Of a stretch of 32,760 nt of DNA, positions 1 to 10,560 are shown one piece after another (positions within the stretch are counted from its first letter, which is position 1; each line of letters starts with the position of its first letter). The stretch is from Segetibacter sp. (GTDB lineage: Bacteria > Bacteroidota > Bacteroidia > Chitinophagales > Chitinophagaceae). The translations under genes were made by a program, and so were the position numbers. The DNA is taken from the NCBI GenBank assembly GCA_021154405.1, contig JAJKIP010000096.1:1-32760 (forward strand). The letters run 5' to 3'. The notes under the pieces are model-generated. The model worked only from the letters and a program-made list of their open reading frames with translations, was not told the DNA's origin and did no database searches.

Positions 1-57
1 AAACAATTCGAAAACCAATTAACGGAGAGGAAGCTGAATTCGCTGATTAAAGAATAA
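1..57 (+). CDS. 3' end of an unidentified gene (partial)
   Basis: Frame 1 is open from the first base to a TAA at 55-57 and encodes 18 residues, KQFENQLTERKLNSLIKE. The charged, helix-like composition fits the end of a real protein. The gene would converge on the minus-strand Tc operon, and the T-tailed hairpin just beyond it lies between them. Eighteen codons are too few to identify a family, and chance openness cannot be excluded. Confidence 0.35.
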   Translation, partial: KQFENQLTERKLNSLIKE

Positions 58-70
58 AGATGGGAAGGGT

Positions 71-103
71 ATAAAAAGAAAAAGCCCCGAGGGACACCAC
101 GGG
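71..103 (-). terminator. Rho-independent terminator of the Tc operon
   Basis: Read on the minus strand, an 18-nt hairpin lies at 103-86: a CCCG/CGGG outer stem, one T-T mismatch, a GG/CC inner stem and a 4-nt loop. It is followed directly by a T-rich run (GCTTTTTCTTTTT) at 85-73. The T tail is on the minus side only, so it points to the end of the leftward transcript, about 140 nt past the nucleotidyltransferase stop. The broken stem makes its strength uncertain. Confidence 0.55.
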
Positions 104-241
104 AACTTATTCAATAATAAAACCAAAGTTCTTTTTATGCTGTGACTTCATGTGACTACCGCCTATTTCACTTCAATACCTCAACTTTAAGTAACTCCGA
201 TACATTGAAGATACGATCATGAAGCACCCAATTCCAAATTT

Positions 242-556
242 TCAGCGATCTTTTTTATAAATAATTTTTCCACTTTTTACAATGGATGCAAGGAATGAAA
301 GTGGTGCCAGGAGCGCGTTTGAGACTTCGTCCTGTGAATATATCAGCACATCCGTTGACATACTTAATTCCCTTGCAAAACTTTGAATTTGCTTTGCAAA
401 TAACTGCTTATGATAACTGTCCTTAACAATTATCAGCAGATCAATATCACTGTACACAGTATGTTTTCCTTCAGCAACAGAACCAAATAATACTATGGAT
501 TCAGGCTCTGTTACATTTTGTGCATAAGCAACAATTTTTTCAATGGTCTCATTCAT
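242..556 (-). CDS. MNT-type minimal nucleotidyltransferase domain protein
   Basis: A 104-residue protein with the classic nucleotidyltransferase signature: G25-S26, ten residues, then D37-x-D39 (GSVAEG...YSDIDLL). The two aspartates are the metal ligands that support nucleotidyl transfer in the DNA polymerase beta superfamily. The protein is the size of a lone MNT domain. Such domains commonly pair with HEPN RNases as toxin-antitoxin modules, where MNT members can AMPylate the HEPN partner. No HEPN gene is visible on either side: the partner would have to lie within 241 bp downstream, and no such frame exists there. The start codon is only 8 nt after the TcA stop, so it is probably the last gene of the Tc operon. 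Its role there is unknown. The fold assignment is secure, the substrate is not. Confidence 0.85.
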   Translation of the reverse strand: MNETIEKIVAYAQNVTEPESIVLFGSVAEGKHTVYSDIDLLIIVKDSYHKQLFAKQIQSFARELSMSTDVLIYSQDEVSNALLAPLSFLASIVKSGKIIYKKDR

Positions 557-564
557 TCTTTTAT

Positions 565-3500
565 TTAGCTGTTCAATTGAACAAGCATATACAAATCGGA
601 AATCTTGTCAGCAGAAAGAGATTTGAAATCTACCCCGGTACTCAGCTTAATCTTCATACGTATCTCCCCTAATGCATTTGGTGATGTACCCGTCAGGTCT
701 TTCATCAAATGATGGGCAAAATTGAATGATCCATCCCGGGACATTGGAAGACTGTTCAGATACGCCGTATTCGTAATTTTTATGTTGGTAGTAAAATCAC
801 CAGCCTCTGTGCTTTCAGCAAACAGATCTACCTGCTTTAGTTTAAGCGTATTCAATTTGCCACGTATGAAGAAAGGAAAATGCTCCGGCCTCAATTGGAT
901 TACCAGTTCCTGATCAGCGCCACCATCCGGGTTCAGGAATTTATACCACTCAGTCGCAAATTCATGTTTCAGACTAAACAATCTGGCCGTTGCCCCAGGC
1001 AATAAGGATTGCAAACTGGCTGTAGCAAAATTTGCCAGTTGACCACCTCCGCTCCTCGAAGTATAACTGATATGCAACACCACATCGGAGATGGAATTGA
1101 AATCAAAATAGTTATTCTCCTTCGGCATGCTGATCTGCCATTCACTGATGGCGCCTGAACCTTCAAATGGCAGGTATCGTTCATCATTAAAGTTTAATTC
1201 AAACAAGCCGCTGTCATTTTGGGCATTGCTGGTAGCAATGGATGAAATGGCACCGAACTGAACTTTAAACCGTGTATCATCTTCCCCTTTGTATGGATAA
1301 TCATTTGCGTTAGCTGGTGGAGTAGCCTCCATCCGGATCCTGTTATTGACCAGTGACAGGGTACAGTTAATACTCGTGAAAGGCCCTGCAATACAGGGAA
1401 TGGAAACAGATACGTTCTTTATACGACGCATGTAATGACCTGGATAATCCATATCAAACAGCCATTCCGGCAACCCAATAGTGCAATTCCCTGTTTCTTT
1501 CAATGTGATCAGACTTAAAGGTGAAAGCTGGGCCAGTGAAACATGTTTGGTGATCTCAAACTCCCGTTTATTCTTTTCCATATATGCCTCTTCCAGTTTC
1601 CGCAGATCCGTCATCAGTTTATCTCCTGCCAGTAATCCTTTCTTCAAACTGTCCCAGTATCCAAACTGAATAATATTAGAAGTGGGTATGCCCAATTCAA
1701 ATTGATAACATTTCTCTGCCCTCTTTGCCATATCAAAGGCAAGCTGGTAAGCCTGAAAATAAACGGTAGAAACCTGTGTGATCATCCAGTTGAAGAGTTG
1801 AATGTTTGTATACTTGTTCCTCATATAATCATTCATCGTCTTGGCATTCTCTATCTGCAATTCCTGGTTGTCGAAGTCCTTCTCGGCTATAGCCTGCCGT
1901 ATTTCAGCTGAATTGAGCTGGAACTGAACCTGATCTTTTTCAATGGTAGCAATGCTGGCCTGGAAATCCCATTCATCCTTTCTCCGCTGGTATCCACCCA
2001 TTGTATTAATAATGGATGCAATCTGGGAAAGCATGGCGCCCAATTGACTTAATGCAGTCATTTGTGTTGTTGCACACGAAGCAATATTGCTTCCTCCGAT
2101 TGACATTGAAACGTTTGGTGAACCACCAAATCCGGCGATACCAATGCTGAAACTGGGGATCAGATGGAAGAAGCTAGCGAGCAGATTGCCAACCGCCGAA
2201 ACCCCGGTGATAGCGGCCGATCCTCCAGAAAGCAATACAGCAGCCGTTTCCAGCGTACTTATAAATTCCCGGCCTTCATAATAGTTCTTTTTGGTATCGG
2301 CTATCTCCATTGCCTTGTTCAGGCTCCCAATAGTTTCTACAACCTCATCGATCTGTTTCTTTTTGATTTCTTTTACAGCTTCCAGCATCTGAATCTCCTG
2401 CTGTGACCGGAGAAGTGATAAGCCTTCGGCGTCTCTCCTTTCTAACACACCAAGCATTTTATCGCCCAATGCCTTTACTTCATTACAGAATTCAATAGCC
2501 TTTTGTACAACAATTCTGAACCGGACATGTGGTGTACTCGCGCTGATATCATCCAGCACACTGCTCAGGTCAATACCTGCAGCAGCAGCTTTTACCAGCA
2601 GGGCGGGATCAATCGGCGGCTCAAATAATGGAAGCTGGCGAACAATACCTTCAATATTCATGCAATTCCGAATCTTGAACAGCCGGTCCTCCACCGTATC
2701 CCAGTATTTAAAAAGGTAATCATTATTGGGAATACCGAAGTAAAAGGTCTCCAGCTTTGGCATTGGTTCACTGCCATCAGTAGACGGCACTACTTCTATC
2801 GGCAATAAAGTATCTTCAATGATCACATCTACCCGCGCATTTCCAAAACTATCAAGTTTGGTTTCGAGTTCATTAAATGTCAGGTCTTCATGTTCCACAT
2901 TAGGAACTTTTTCCGGCCTTCTTCCCAGAATTTCATAAGCCAGCATGTATAACAACGATGCCTCATTGATTGACTCAATGGTATCTCTTCTGAATAATTG
3001 GTCACCCCATGCAATAAGGTTATCAATATATTTCATTACAACATTACGCTGGTAGGCAACTGGTCGGGTTCGGGCAATCAAATGTGGTTTAAATGGATTA
3101 TTTCGCCACGCCTTCAACTGCTCCTGGTACTCGGGAAGATTTATATTGGATAATATATTTTGAATCCGTTGCTTCCGGTAATCATCTGAATTGTATTCAA
3201 AGAAGGGTTTTGTAACCCAATAACGCTGCGGTGTTGGCAGATCTTCAATATCCGTTGGATTGAATATGTAATGGAACCAGCTCATCGCTTCTTCAAACCG
3301 CTGGTTCTGACTCAGCCGGCACGCTATCATCAATGGCGCATGGAAGAACAACTCCCAGTTATAAATGGAATATGCACCACCATTGGAGAAATCAACAATA
3401 TCTTTTACCACAGTAGCATCCGCAATCGCAACTGAGCTGGGAACATAATTGCTGAAGTTAAAATTACTGGCAGGTGGAAATGTTTCAGGTTTCAGCTGGA

Positions 3501-6500
3501 TCTTCCGGTTCAGCAACCCTTCAATGCCCTTACGGTTTAACTCACGAATAAACACAGTACTGTAAGGATGAGTAAAAGGCAAAAACCTGTACTTTCTTAT
3601 ATTATTCAATACACGGCCATAGTTATCCAGCCTGGCCTCCCATTCAGGTTTAATGAAGAAGGCTCGTTTATTATCCTGGTAAAACATGGGATGATCAACC
3701 AGTGTATTTAACTGAATATCCTGTTGCGTAGCTACCAGCTCGAACGGTGAAATAGCACCGCTAACCAGTGTAGCAGTGGAATTATTTTCCAATACTCGAA
3801 GCTGGCTGGTATTGATCGAATGATTCAGATTATTGGTGAGCTGATTATTATTATAATGCATGCCATTGGGCAAACGCAAACGTGGGCCGTATTCTATCGT
3901 CTGCAATTCGTTGATCCTGCTGCCATCAATACCAAAACTTGTGTGAACATAATAGTAAGAATCATAAGGTAGCCAGGTATCCATGTGGATCCCAAACAAG
4001 TCAATGTGAAAATGACCACCGAGACCTTTCAGTTTAACTTCTTTTACTTTACCATCAAAGACAAATGAAGATGAATGCCACGGCAAATATGTTTCATTAA
4101 ACCGGTTGGCCGTTACAAAAGTCTTTTTATCCTGGAACGGATCATAGAACTGCGTATCGTTAAATTCTTTTGTTGTTGAAAGATAGATATCGAGATAAAG
4201 CTCATTGAATTTGGCATTGTAATAGGGTTTCAGGTTGTATGCATACTCGGGTCTTTCCCATGGATGGATCAATTTCTGTTTTGCCACTTTGCGGGAAAGC
4301 CATCCACCCTGCTTTTGTACAGTCCAGGCGAGCTGCACTTCAAGCATTTTGGGTGGCGCAGGTGAGTCAGTTGGACCGTTAGTGGGCTTAGCCGGCGGTA
4401 CTTTATGTGCTTTCAGCGGTTTATCAGTAAAGATCAGCCAGAATAAGTGCAATTTTCTGTTATATACCACAGGCACTACATGGTCACCAGAAATGTCCAC
4501 ATCAATTTTTTCCCAGGCACTCCACACAGAGTAATTCATATCGTACTTCCGGTAATAATATATTGAAGGGACAGATTTGGTCCTGGCTACCACATGCACA
4601 ATATTCCGCTCATATCCCAGTTCTTCAGGAGTAAGATCCTCCATTTCATGATAAAGCCCACATACATCAAGGTTGGCCACCTCATCCAGTTTATATAGAT
4701 AATTCAGGAAGGCTGTCTCTACATTATCATTTGTAACTTCGGACTGCATGATTTCATCTTCCAGTTCTTTAAAAAAGGGAGATTTATCGTCCCGGAGTTC
4801 TGGCTCCAGCCAATTCTCCGGATAGAAAAATACTTTACGGTTAGCTTCCCAGATGCGATAATTTTTCATCCATTTCCATTGGGACCATGCATTGAGAGAA
4901 GTAACATCTTCCTTTTCATCCTGGCTCACTTTAACAAATCTGTTTTCCAGGTTCAGAAAACATCTTTGTACAAAGAATTGAACGGAGCTGATCGCCTGCT
5001 TTATTCTCGACGTAAGCTGGCAGGCACTCATTTCTACATCAATCAGAAAATACTTAAATAGTGCATTTGAATCAACCCAATAAAGCGGATTAGGTATTGT
5101 ATTGGTATTAAATACAATAGTTGGAGTCTGATTGCGAAGTGAATCTTCAATCAAATATTCAACAAGGGCAAATCGTTTCTTTTCCCTGATGGTATCATGT
5201 AGGGAAACAACTTTTTGCAGCCAGTCTTCCGGTTCATATTTTGATTTTACAGCCTGCCGTATTTGCTGGGCATTATCCTTATCCGTAGTGAGGTTATCGT
5301 TCACGTCAGCCCAGATAAACATTGTTGCAGCATCAGACCCGGTCAGTTTTATTTGTGCAAAACATTTTTCAAGACGTATATAGGTCTCTGCACTTGTATA
5401 GTCCAGTTGGCCTGCCTGGTGCTTCAAATGCAGGCTTGAATCCAGCGATCCCAAATTATCTCTGTTCCATTGTGTAAGCTTCACAATCTCATCCAGGATT
5501 GTTGCCTTTGTTGTTGCGGTGTTCTTTGCCAGCTCCAATATGCTGCGCAGTGATGCATTTTCCGGTTCAGGATAACGAGATTTAAAGCTGAGGAATTTAT
5601 ACAGATTCGTCCACCCCGTGTAATCATTCGGTGTCATAACAGCTTCAACAGGAAATGCAGAAAAATCAGGTATTGTTAAAGCCGCCTGGTTAGTGATAAG
5701 ATAATCCAGGTCCCTGGTCTCAATGCTCATCTGCTGTACCAGCAGACCAAGCTTATGCAATAATGAAAAGGCCTTAAAATGCAGAGGATAATTGGCACGA
5801 TTGATTTCCCTGTAACTGCCGTCAGGATTCTTATCCAGCAGGGTCAGATCCTGCAAAACATTTCTTAATATAACTGGACCTGGCTGTATTGAGATCTTGC
5901 CAAGTAATATATTGGCCTGTTCGTTATTTATACTAAAGGCTATTGCTACCTGTGATGTTATCTGATTGGCATTTTGATCCAGCAAGGCCTGCAGGTTTAA
6001 CTGAAATTGTTTAATCTGGATAATGAGATTTTTCCTGCTGGCTACTGTAATGGGATCTGTGAACTGTAAAATATAATTGGATTCGTTGACAGAGAAATTG
6101 GCTTTCTTCAGCGCTTCGGTTATACTCGCAAGGATCGTTTTCAATGGAGCTATTGCCGTAATTATTTGGGGATCTGTCATAGGCACCAGACTATCGGCAT
6201 TGAAGGAAAGAAGCGTAGCTAAATCTGGTTTGCTTAAACTCAGCTTATCGAGATTGTCTTTATTATCCGCCAGTGTTTGCCTTAATACGTCCAGTAACTG
6301 GCTGATGGATTCTTCCCGCAAGCCGACCGGTGAATCAGGTGTGAAATTCAGAATATAGTCCAGGGTCTTCAGTGAAAGGCCAGAGGCCCTTATCAATTCA
6401 AAGTTTTTCGTACAGGTAACTGTCGCCTCTGGAGAACTGAAAGGATCTGCTGTATTGGTGACGGTCAAAAACAGGATCAGGTCTTTTATTCCGATCCGGA

Positions 6501-9500
6501 AGCTTTTAGCCAGATAGGCATACCGAAGCAGGGTTGACAAAGACGCAACAGACAGTAAGCTATTCGTTTTTGACAGTACCAGCTCAAGATCATCCTGACT
6601 AATTGCCAATGCGGATAATACTACTGGCACTGGTGTATATCCGGCATTCAAACCCAGTGGTAATGTCTCATTCACCAATATCGAGGTGGCAATATCAATC
6701 TTTACGGGATCTGTTTCAGTGATCTTAAAATGATCATCCAGTGGTTTGCTGATTGAAATATTACGGAACAATTTATCAAACAATGGCTGTATCAGCACGG
6801 ACTGGTTGTTTGGGTTGATCCGGTATTCTGTATTGATATTCCCGTAAAAAGAAAGTAATATTTCAAAAGGAATTCCCAGCTGCTCCTGTAATTGTTTAAA
6901 CTGTTTTAGATTGATCAGTGCGGTATCATTGATTGCGTTTGCACCAATTTTGGCATTACGCAACAGGAGATCCAATTCCCACATTTTCCACCCCGTTTTT
7001 CTCCACAGGCGGATAAACCGATGCAGGCGGTCAAACTTTTGTACAGTTAATCGCACAATCAACTGCTGGCCGGTATCACAGCTACCAACCGACCGCTGAA
7101 CCTCAATGCGGTTCGGTGGCAATGCACTATCAATATATTTTACCATCAGTAGCTCCAGCAATTCATAATATGTGAGTTTGCTGCGTTTCAAAAAATCTGC
7201 TACCGGCATCGTTGTTTTAGTGGTATCTGTGTTCCAGTATTTGTCCTGATCCGGATTATTGTCTTTTTGTTGCGTAATTAATTTCTTTTCGTAAGAAGAA
7301 ATACCAAAATATTCAGAAGCGATCATGGTATCAGCAGGGATCCTGGCCGCCGGGTTGGAGATATCCTGGAAAGTTTCCATCAATTGATAACGTGGCGCGC
7401 GTAAATAAGCCAGGTAAGTACGTGCCTCTTCCTGCCATAAATTGAAGGAAGAATTCATTGGGTAGTCTGCAGTCGCCAGCTTTTCATAAGCTTTTGGAAC
7501 AATGTATTGTGGTGTTGCCCGTAATTCTTTTGCAGATAGCGTAGTCTGGTGCTCAAACCCATTGGCAACAGGATCAAATGTATTCTCCAAAATCTCGCAA
7601 ACAAGATCTATATAGGGCAATGGTGTATTGGTATTCTCACAATTCAATTTAATATTGCCGAGGTCAGGACGGCGGTCCATCAATACCTGTTTCACTGTCA
7701 GGGTCTTTCCGCTTTTAATAACCAGTGAATCATGTTCCTTCAAAAACCGTAGCATATCTGTGAAGTAGGCTGCTGGCCCATAAAGTGATTTACAGTGTTC
7801 GCACTCACAATAATCAAGTGATCCAAACAATGACTCCAGATCAGGAATATCGCCTAGGGCTTTTTTAATTTCTTCCTTTGTATAGGTTTGGGGAATGATA
7901 GCCTGCGGCGTACCGTTATTGACGGCAGGACTAAAATCCAGGAGCCTGTTAAGTATTTGCGTGTATTGAAACTTTGCATTATCATACACCTTGGCAGCAT
8001 ACTTTTCCGTGGCACCTCTTTTGGTAAGCATTTGCACAACCCGGTCTCTGCCTGCATTATATATCTGTGCTGAACTATGCAAACCTTCTTCGGCCAGACC
8101 CTTACCTGTAGCAGAATCCTTAGTCAGCCTGTGAATACGTTGCACTATTTTTACTTCTTCCTTTACTTTTGGCTGTAGCTGGATATTTTTTTCCGCCAGA
8201 TATTTATCGATGTTTTGTTCCCTGAACTTCAAATCTGGCTGTGAATCAATAAAACTTTCAACCTCGTTTAATTTTGTCAGTGGTTGATCATTACTGCGCT
8301 TTAGACTGGCAATAAGGGAAACGGCTGGGAATAGATTTTCAGCACGTGCCTTTAATACATTGGCATAAGTGGCTACTTTTTCATCTGTTGTGTTACCGGG
8401 AATATTATCGGGCGTCTTATTTCCATTTTCTTTGATCAGGTTTATCAATGTCGCCTCATCCAGTTTTGCAATATCACTGGCCTGTTTGAATTGTAATCCT
8501 GTCCCTGTTTTTTGCTTCAGGAAGCTAGCCGTAGGAATATGATTTTTGGAAATATTACCTATTTCCACTGCAGTAGCAAAATCTTTAACTGCATCAGCGC
8601 CGATTACATTCGCTTTCTTGTCCAACTCGCTCCAGAAATCTTCATTTACACCCCTGGTTTCAACAAATGTGGTGGCTACAGTATTAAAATGCTGACCATC
8701 GATTTTGGATATATCCAGCAGTGATTTTAAATTTCCATTGCCAATCAGAATGGGTTTTTGTAAAGTGAAACTGGTTCGTACTTTCTTTAGTTCCGTCAGT
8801 ATTGCATCTTTATTCTTTTTGACCAACTGGGAAACCAGGTTTTGGGAAACTGCATTTTCAAGTGTTTGCTGCTGCAGGGCATCATCCAGGAAAACTACGC
8901 CCGTAGTTGCAATCTCGGTCAATTGATTGATGGTTTCCCAATTACTGGAACCCAGTAATAGGTCTCCAGGCAAACCAGCCGGAAGATTTTGCCTGATAAA
9001 GGCATAAAACATTTCAGGAGTGGCGATACCTGGAGCAGGCATATTTTTCGATGCTTTATGCGATAGAATTAACCGCATAATATCATCCGTACTTAAACCG
9101 CTTTGCAGGCTTAATTGTGTGACCTGCTTATTGGCAGCTGTTTCTTTAATGTCTTCAACTTTTGTAGCGCCAGCTACTTTTTGGAGAGTATTCAAAATAA
9201 CAATAAAGTCGGAATCACCCTTGTAGGTTTCACCACCCTGCGTAAAATTGACCCAGTGTATCCGATTCACGTTATAATGTATTTGTGAATCTACCAGCAC
9301 ATCATTGGCCGGGTTAGTATCAACAGGCTCGAATAGCTTAACAGTCAAATGAAAGTTTTCCTTCGTTTTACCGGTATTCGTATCAATTGGTGCATCATAT
9401 ACAATGTCAAAGAAGCCGTTATTATGATTTTTCTTGGTCACAAGGGGCTGCGCAGATTCGCCGTCAAGTGTTTTTTCAAATACACGTATCACCATATTCG

Positions 9501-10530
9501 GTTTTCGCTGCCAAAGGTCATCTCTTACTGACCCACGAATCCTGTATTTCAGTTCCGCAGTTTGCGCCTGTGGGTTTACTTTAACGATCTCTTTATTTAA
9601 TGCCTTTACCGTAGCCGCTTCCATGTGCCCGGTTATTGGCAGCCCTTTGCTTTTTTGAAAGGCTACAACTGCTTCCCGGGTTGTCTTGCCAAAGAAACTG
9701 GTTTTAAATTCCTTTTCATAAATATTATAACCCAGGCCGGCTAATGCTTTTTGCAACACAGGAACTTTTGCAGATGTTTTATTTAATCTCAGACTGGTCG
9801 TAATTACAGACAACTGACTGGCATCCCCGGATCTTAAGGACTTGGCTTTATACCCACGACTTGCGGAAGCACTTTCAATCCGGTCAATAGTAATCCTGTC
9901 CAGTACACCCGTAGCTGGCAGCTTATATTTCGTTTGAAGGGATTTAATAGCATTAGTAGTAGTAGGACCAATTACCTTATTCTTTATTTCATCATCAGCT
10001 ATATTCAGTTCCAGTTTGGCAATTTTGCCTACACGAAGTAGAGTAGTCTGCAAACTGGACACCTGTGTTTTTGCGCTGAATTTCTTTTTAATTACTTCTT
10101 CATGAAGTCTATCAACAAACTCCTCTGTGACCTTCCCATCTACCGGCAGGTTATTTTTCCTTTGAAATTCTTCCACCGCTTTACGGGTACTGTCGCCAGC
10201 GATCCTTGCCTTCTTCTCATCAGTGTTTACAGGTATATCCAGCTTTTGCAAAAGGCCCTGCAGCTTTTCTGTTCTCGTTTTATTGAAAACAAAATGTGCA
10301 TCATGCAATTCTGTATTTAGAACAGCAATCGTCCTCTCATTCAGCGCCCCGTCTGGGGTAATATTATTTTTTACCTGCAGCTCTTTAATAGCTTTTGTGG
10401 TAGTTTCACCAACCGTCTTATTGGTTAACTCAACCGGATTGACCGGAATTTTCATTTTCACTAAGGCAATTTGCAGACTGGCAATATCATCTTTGGATAT
10501 TTTACCGGGCACAATACGAAGCTTATCCAT
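565..10530 (-). CDS. Tc toxin subunit A (TcA-like, with N-terminal peptidoglycan-binding repeats)
   Basis: A 3321-residue protein, long for a TcA (about 2500 is usual). In known Tc toxins five TcA chains form a bell-shaped shell around a channel that inserts into the target membrane and injects the TcC cargo. Order along the chain: four PG_binding_1-like repeats (about 11-72, 85-147, 155-222, 252-317; each with a helical T-T-x-A-[IV]-x-x-[LF]-Q core and a PxTG/PVDG-type turn), a beta-sandwich (about 326-432), the VRP1/SpvA-type shell with the YCECEHCKSLYGPAAY motif near 905-925, the ABC-toxin-N and neuraminidase-like region (about 1830-2010), the conserved IPSFSIGIAGF...GGSNI pore-region motif (about 2785-2812) and a TcB-binding domain (about 3020-3310). 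There is no signal peptide. The ATG at 10530 was chosen over an upstream TTG at 10536. It lies 30 nt after the membrane/cupin gene. The family call is firm, the repeat boundaries are approximate. Confidence 0.95.
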   Translation of the reverse strand: MDKLRIVPGKISKDDIASLQIALVKMKIPVNPVELTNKTVGETTTKAIKELQVKNNITPDGALNERTIAVLNTELHDAHFVFNKTRTEKLQGLLQKLDIPVNTDEKKARIAGDSTRKAVEEFQRKNNLPVDGKVTEEFVDRLHEEVIKKKFSAKTQVSSLQTTLLRVGKIAKLELNIADDEIKNKVIGPTTTNAIKSLQTKYKLPATGVLDRITIDRIESASASRGYKAKSLRSGDASQLSVITTSLRLNKTSAKVPVLQKALAGLGYNIYEKEFKTSFFGKTTREAVVAFQKSKGLPITGHMEAATVKALNKEIVKVNPQAQTAELKYRIRGSVRDDLWQRKPNMVIRVFEKTLDGESAQPLVTKKNHNNGFFDIVYDAPIDTNTGKTKENFHLTVKLFEPVDTNPANDVLVDSQIHYNVNRIHWVNFTQGGETYKGDSDFIVILNTLQKVAGATKVEDIKETAANKQVTQLSLQSGLSTDDIMRLILSHKASKNMPAPGIATPEMFYAFIRQNLPAGLPGDLLLGSSNWETINQLTEIATTGVVFLDDALQQQTLENAVSQNLVSQLVKKNKDAILTELKKVRTSFTLQKPILIGNGNLKSLLDISKIDGQHFNTVATTFVETRGVNEDFWSELDKKANVIGADAVKDFATAVEIGNISKNHIPTASFLKQKTGTGLQFKQASDIAKLDEATLINLIKENGNKTPDNIPGNTTDEKVATYANVLKARAENLFPAVSLIASLKRSNDQPLTKLNEVESFIDSQPDLKFREQNIDKYLAEKNIQLQPKVKEEVKIVQRIHRLTKDSATGKGLAEEGLHSSAQIYNAGRDRVVQMLTKRGATEKYAAKVYDNAKFQYTQILNRLLDFSPAVNNGTPQAIIPQTYTKEEIKKALGDIPDLESLFGSLDYCECEHCKSLYGPAAYFTDMLRFLKEHDSLVIKSGKTLTVKQVLMDRRPDLGNIKLNCENTNTPLPYIDLVCEILENTFDPVANGFEHQTTLSAKELRATPQYIVPKAYEKLATADYPMNSSFNLWQEEARTYLAYLRAPRYQLMETFQDISNPAARIPADTMIASEYFGISSYEKKLITQQKDNNPDQDKYWNTDTTKTTMPVADFLKRSKLTYYELLELLMVKYIDSALPPNRIEVQRSVGSCDTGQQLIVRLTVQKFDRLHRFIRLWRKTGWKMWELDLLLRNAKIGANAINDTALINLKQFKQLQEQLGIPFEILLSFYGNINTEYRINPNNQSVLIQPLFDKLFRNISISKPLDDHFKITETDPVKIDIATSILVNETLPLGLNAGYTPVPVVLSALAISQDDLELVLSKTNSLLSVASLSTLLRYAYLAKSFRIGIKDLILFLTVTNTADPFSSPEATVTCTKNFELIRASGLSLKTLDYILNFTPDSPVGLREESISQLLDVLRQTLADNKDNLDKLSLSKPDLATLLSFNADSLVPMTDPQIITAIAPLKTILASITEALKKANFSVNESNYILQFTDPITVASRKNLIIQIKQFQLNLQALLDQNANQITSQVAIAFSINNEQANILLGKISIQPGPVILRNVLQDLTLLDKNPDGSYREINRANYPLHFKAFSLLHKLGLLVQQMSIETRDLDYLITNQAALTIPDFSAFPVEAVMTPNDYTGWTNLYKFLSFKSRYPEPENASLRSILELAKNTATTKATILDEIVKLTQWNRDNLGSLDSSLHLKHQAGQLDYTSAETYIRLEKCFAQIKLTGSDAATMFIWADVNDNLTTDKDNAQQIRQAVKSKYEPEDWLQKVVSLHDTIREKKRFALVEYLIEDSLRNQTPTIVFNTNTIPNPLYWVDSNALFKYFLIDVEMSACQLTSRIKQAISSVQFFVQRCFLNLENRFVKVSQDEKEDVTSLNAWSQWKWMKNYRIWEANRKVFFYPENWLEPELRDDKSPFFKELEDEIMQSEVTNDNVETAFLNYLYKLDEVANLDVCGLYHEMEDLTPEELGYERNIVHVVARTKSVPSIYYYRKYDMNYSVWSAWEKIDVDISGDHVVPVVYNRKLHLFWLIFTDKPLKAHKVPPAKPTNGPTDSPAPPKMLEVQLAWTVQKQGGWLSRKVAKQKLIHPWERPEYAYNLKPYYNAKFNELYLDIYLSTTKEFNDTQFYDPFQDKKTFVTANRFNETYLPWHSSSFVFDGKVKEVKLKGLGGHFHIDLFGIHMDTWLPYDSYYYVHTSFGIDGSRINELQTIEYGPRLRLPNGMHYNNNQLTNNLNHSINTSQLRVLENNSTATLVSGAISPFELVATQQDIQLNTLVDHPMFYQDNKRAFFIKPEWEARLDNYGRVLNNIRKYRFLPFTHPYSTVFIRELNRKGIEGLLNRKIQLKPETFPPASNFNFSNYVPSSVAIADATVVKDIVDFSNGGAYSIYNWELFFHAPLMIACRLSQNQRFEEAMSWFHYIFNPTDIEDLPTPQRYWVTKPFFEYNSDDYRKQRIQNILSNINLPEYQEQLKAWRNNPFKPHLIARTRPVAYQRNVVMKYIDNLIAWGDQLFRRDTIESINEASLLYMLAYEILGRRPEKVPNVEHEDLTFNELETKLDSFGNARVDVIIEDTLLPIEVVPSTDGSEPMPKLETFYFGIPNNDYLFKYWDTVEDRLFKIRNCMNIEGIVRQLPLFEPPIDPALLVKAAAAGIDLSSVLDDISASTPHVRFRIVVQKAIEFCNEVKALGDKMLGVLERRDAEGLSLLRSQQEIQMLEAVKEIKKKQIDEVVETIGSLNKAMEIADTKKNYYEGREFISTLETAAVLLSGGSAAITGVSAVGNLLASFFHLIPSFSIGIAGFGGSPNVSMSIGGSNIASCATTQMTALSQLGAMLSQIASIINTMGGYQRRKDEWDFQASIATIEKDQVQFQLNSAEIRQAIAEKDFDNQELQIENAKTMNDYMRNKYTNIQLFNWMITQVSTVYFQAYQLAFDMAKRAEKCYQFELGIPTSNIIQFGYWDSLKKGLLAGDKLMTDLRKLEEAYMEKNKREFEITKHVSLAQLSPLSLITLKETGNCTIGLPEWLFDMDYPGHYMRRIKNVSVSIPCIAGPFTSINCTLSLVNNRIRMEATPPANANDYPYKGEDDTRFKVQFGAISSIATSNAQNDSGLFELNFNDERYLPFEGSGAISEWQISMPKENNYFDFNSISDVVLHISYTSRSGGGQLANFATASLQSLLPGATARLFSLKHEFATEWYKFLNPDGGADQELVIQLRPEHFPFFIRGKLNTLKLKQVDLFAESTEAGDFTTNIKITNTAYLNSLPMSRDGSFNFAHHLMKDLTGTSPNALGEIRMKIKLSTGVDFKSLSADKISDLYMLVQLNS

Positions 10531-10560
10531 AAACAAGGTTTAAGTGGTGGAATATATTAT

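Noticed and set aside
10531..10536. TTG start for TcA two codons upstream of the ATG
   Set aside because: The ATG at 10530 is in frame, commoner, and makes no difference to the domains.
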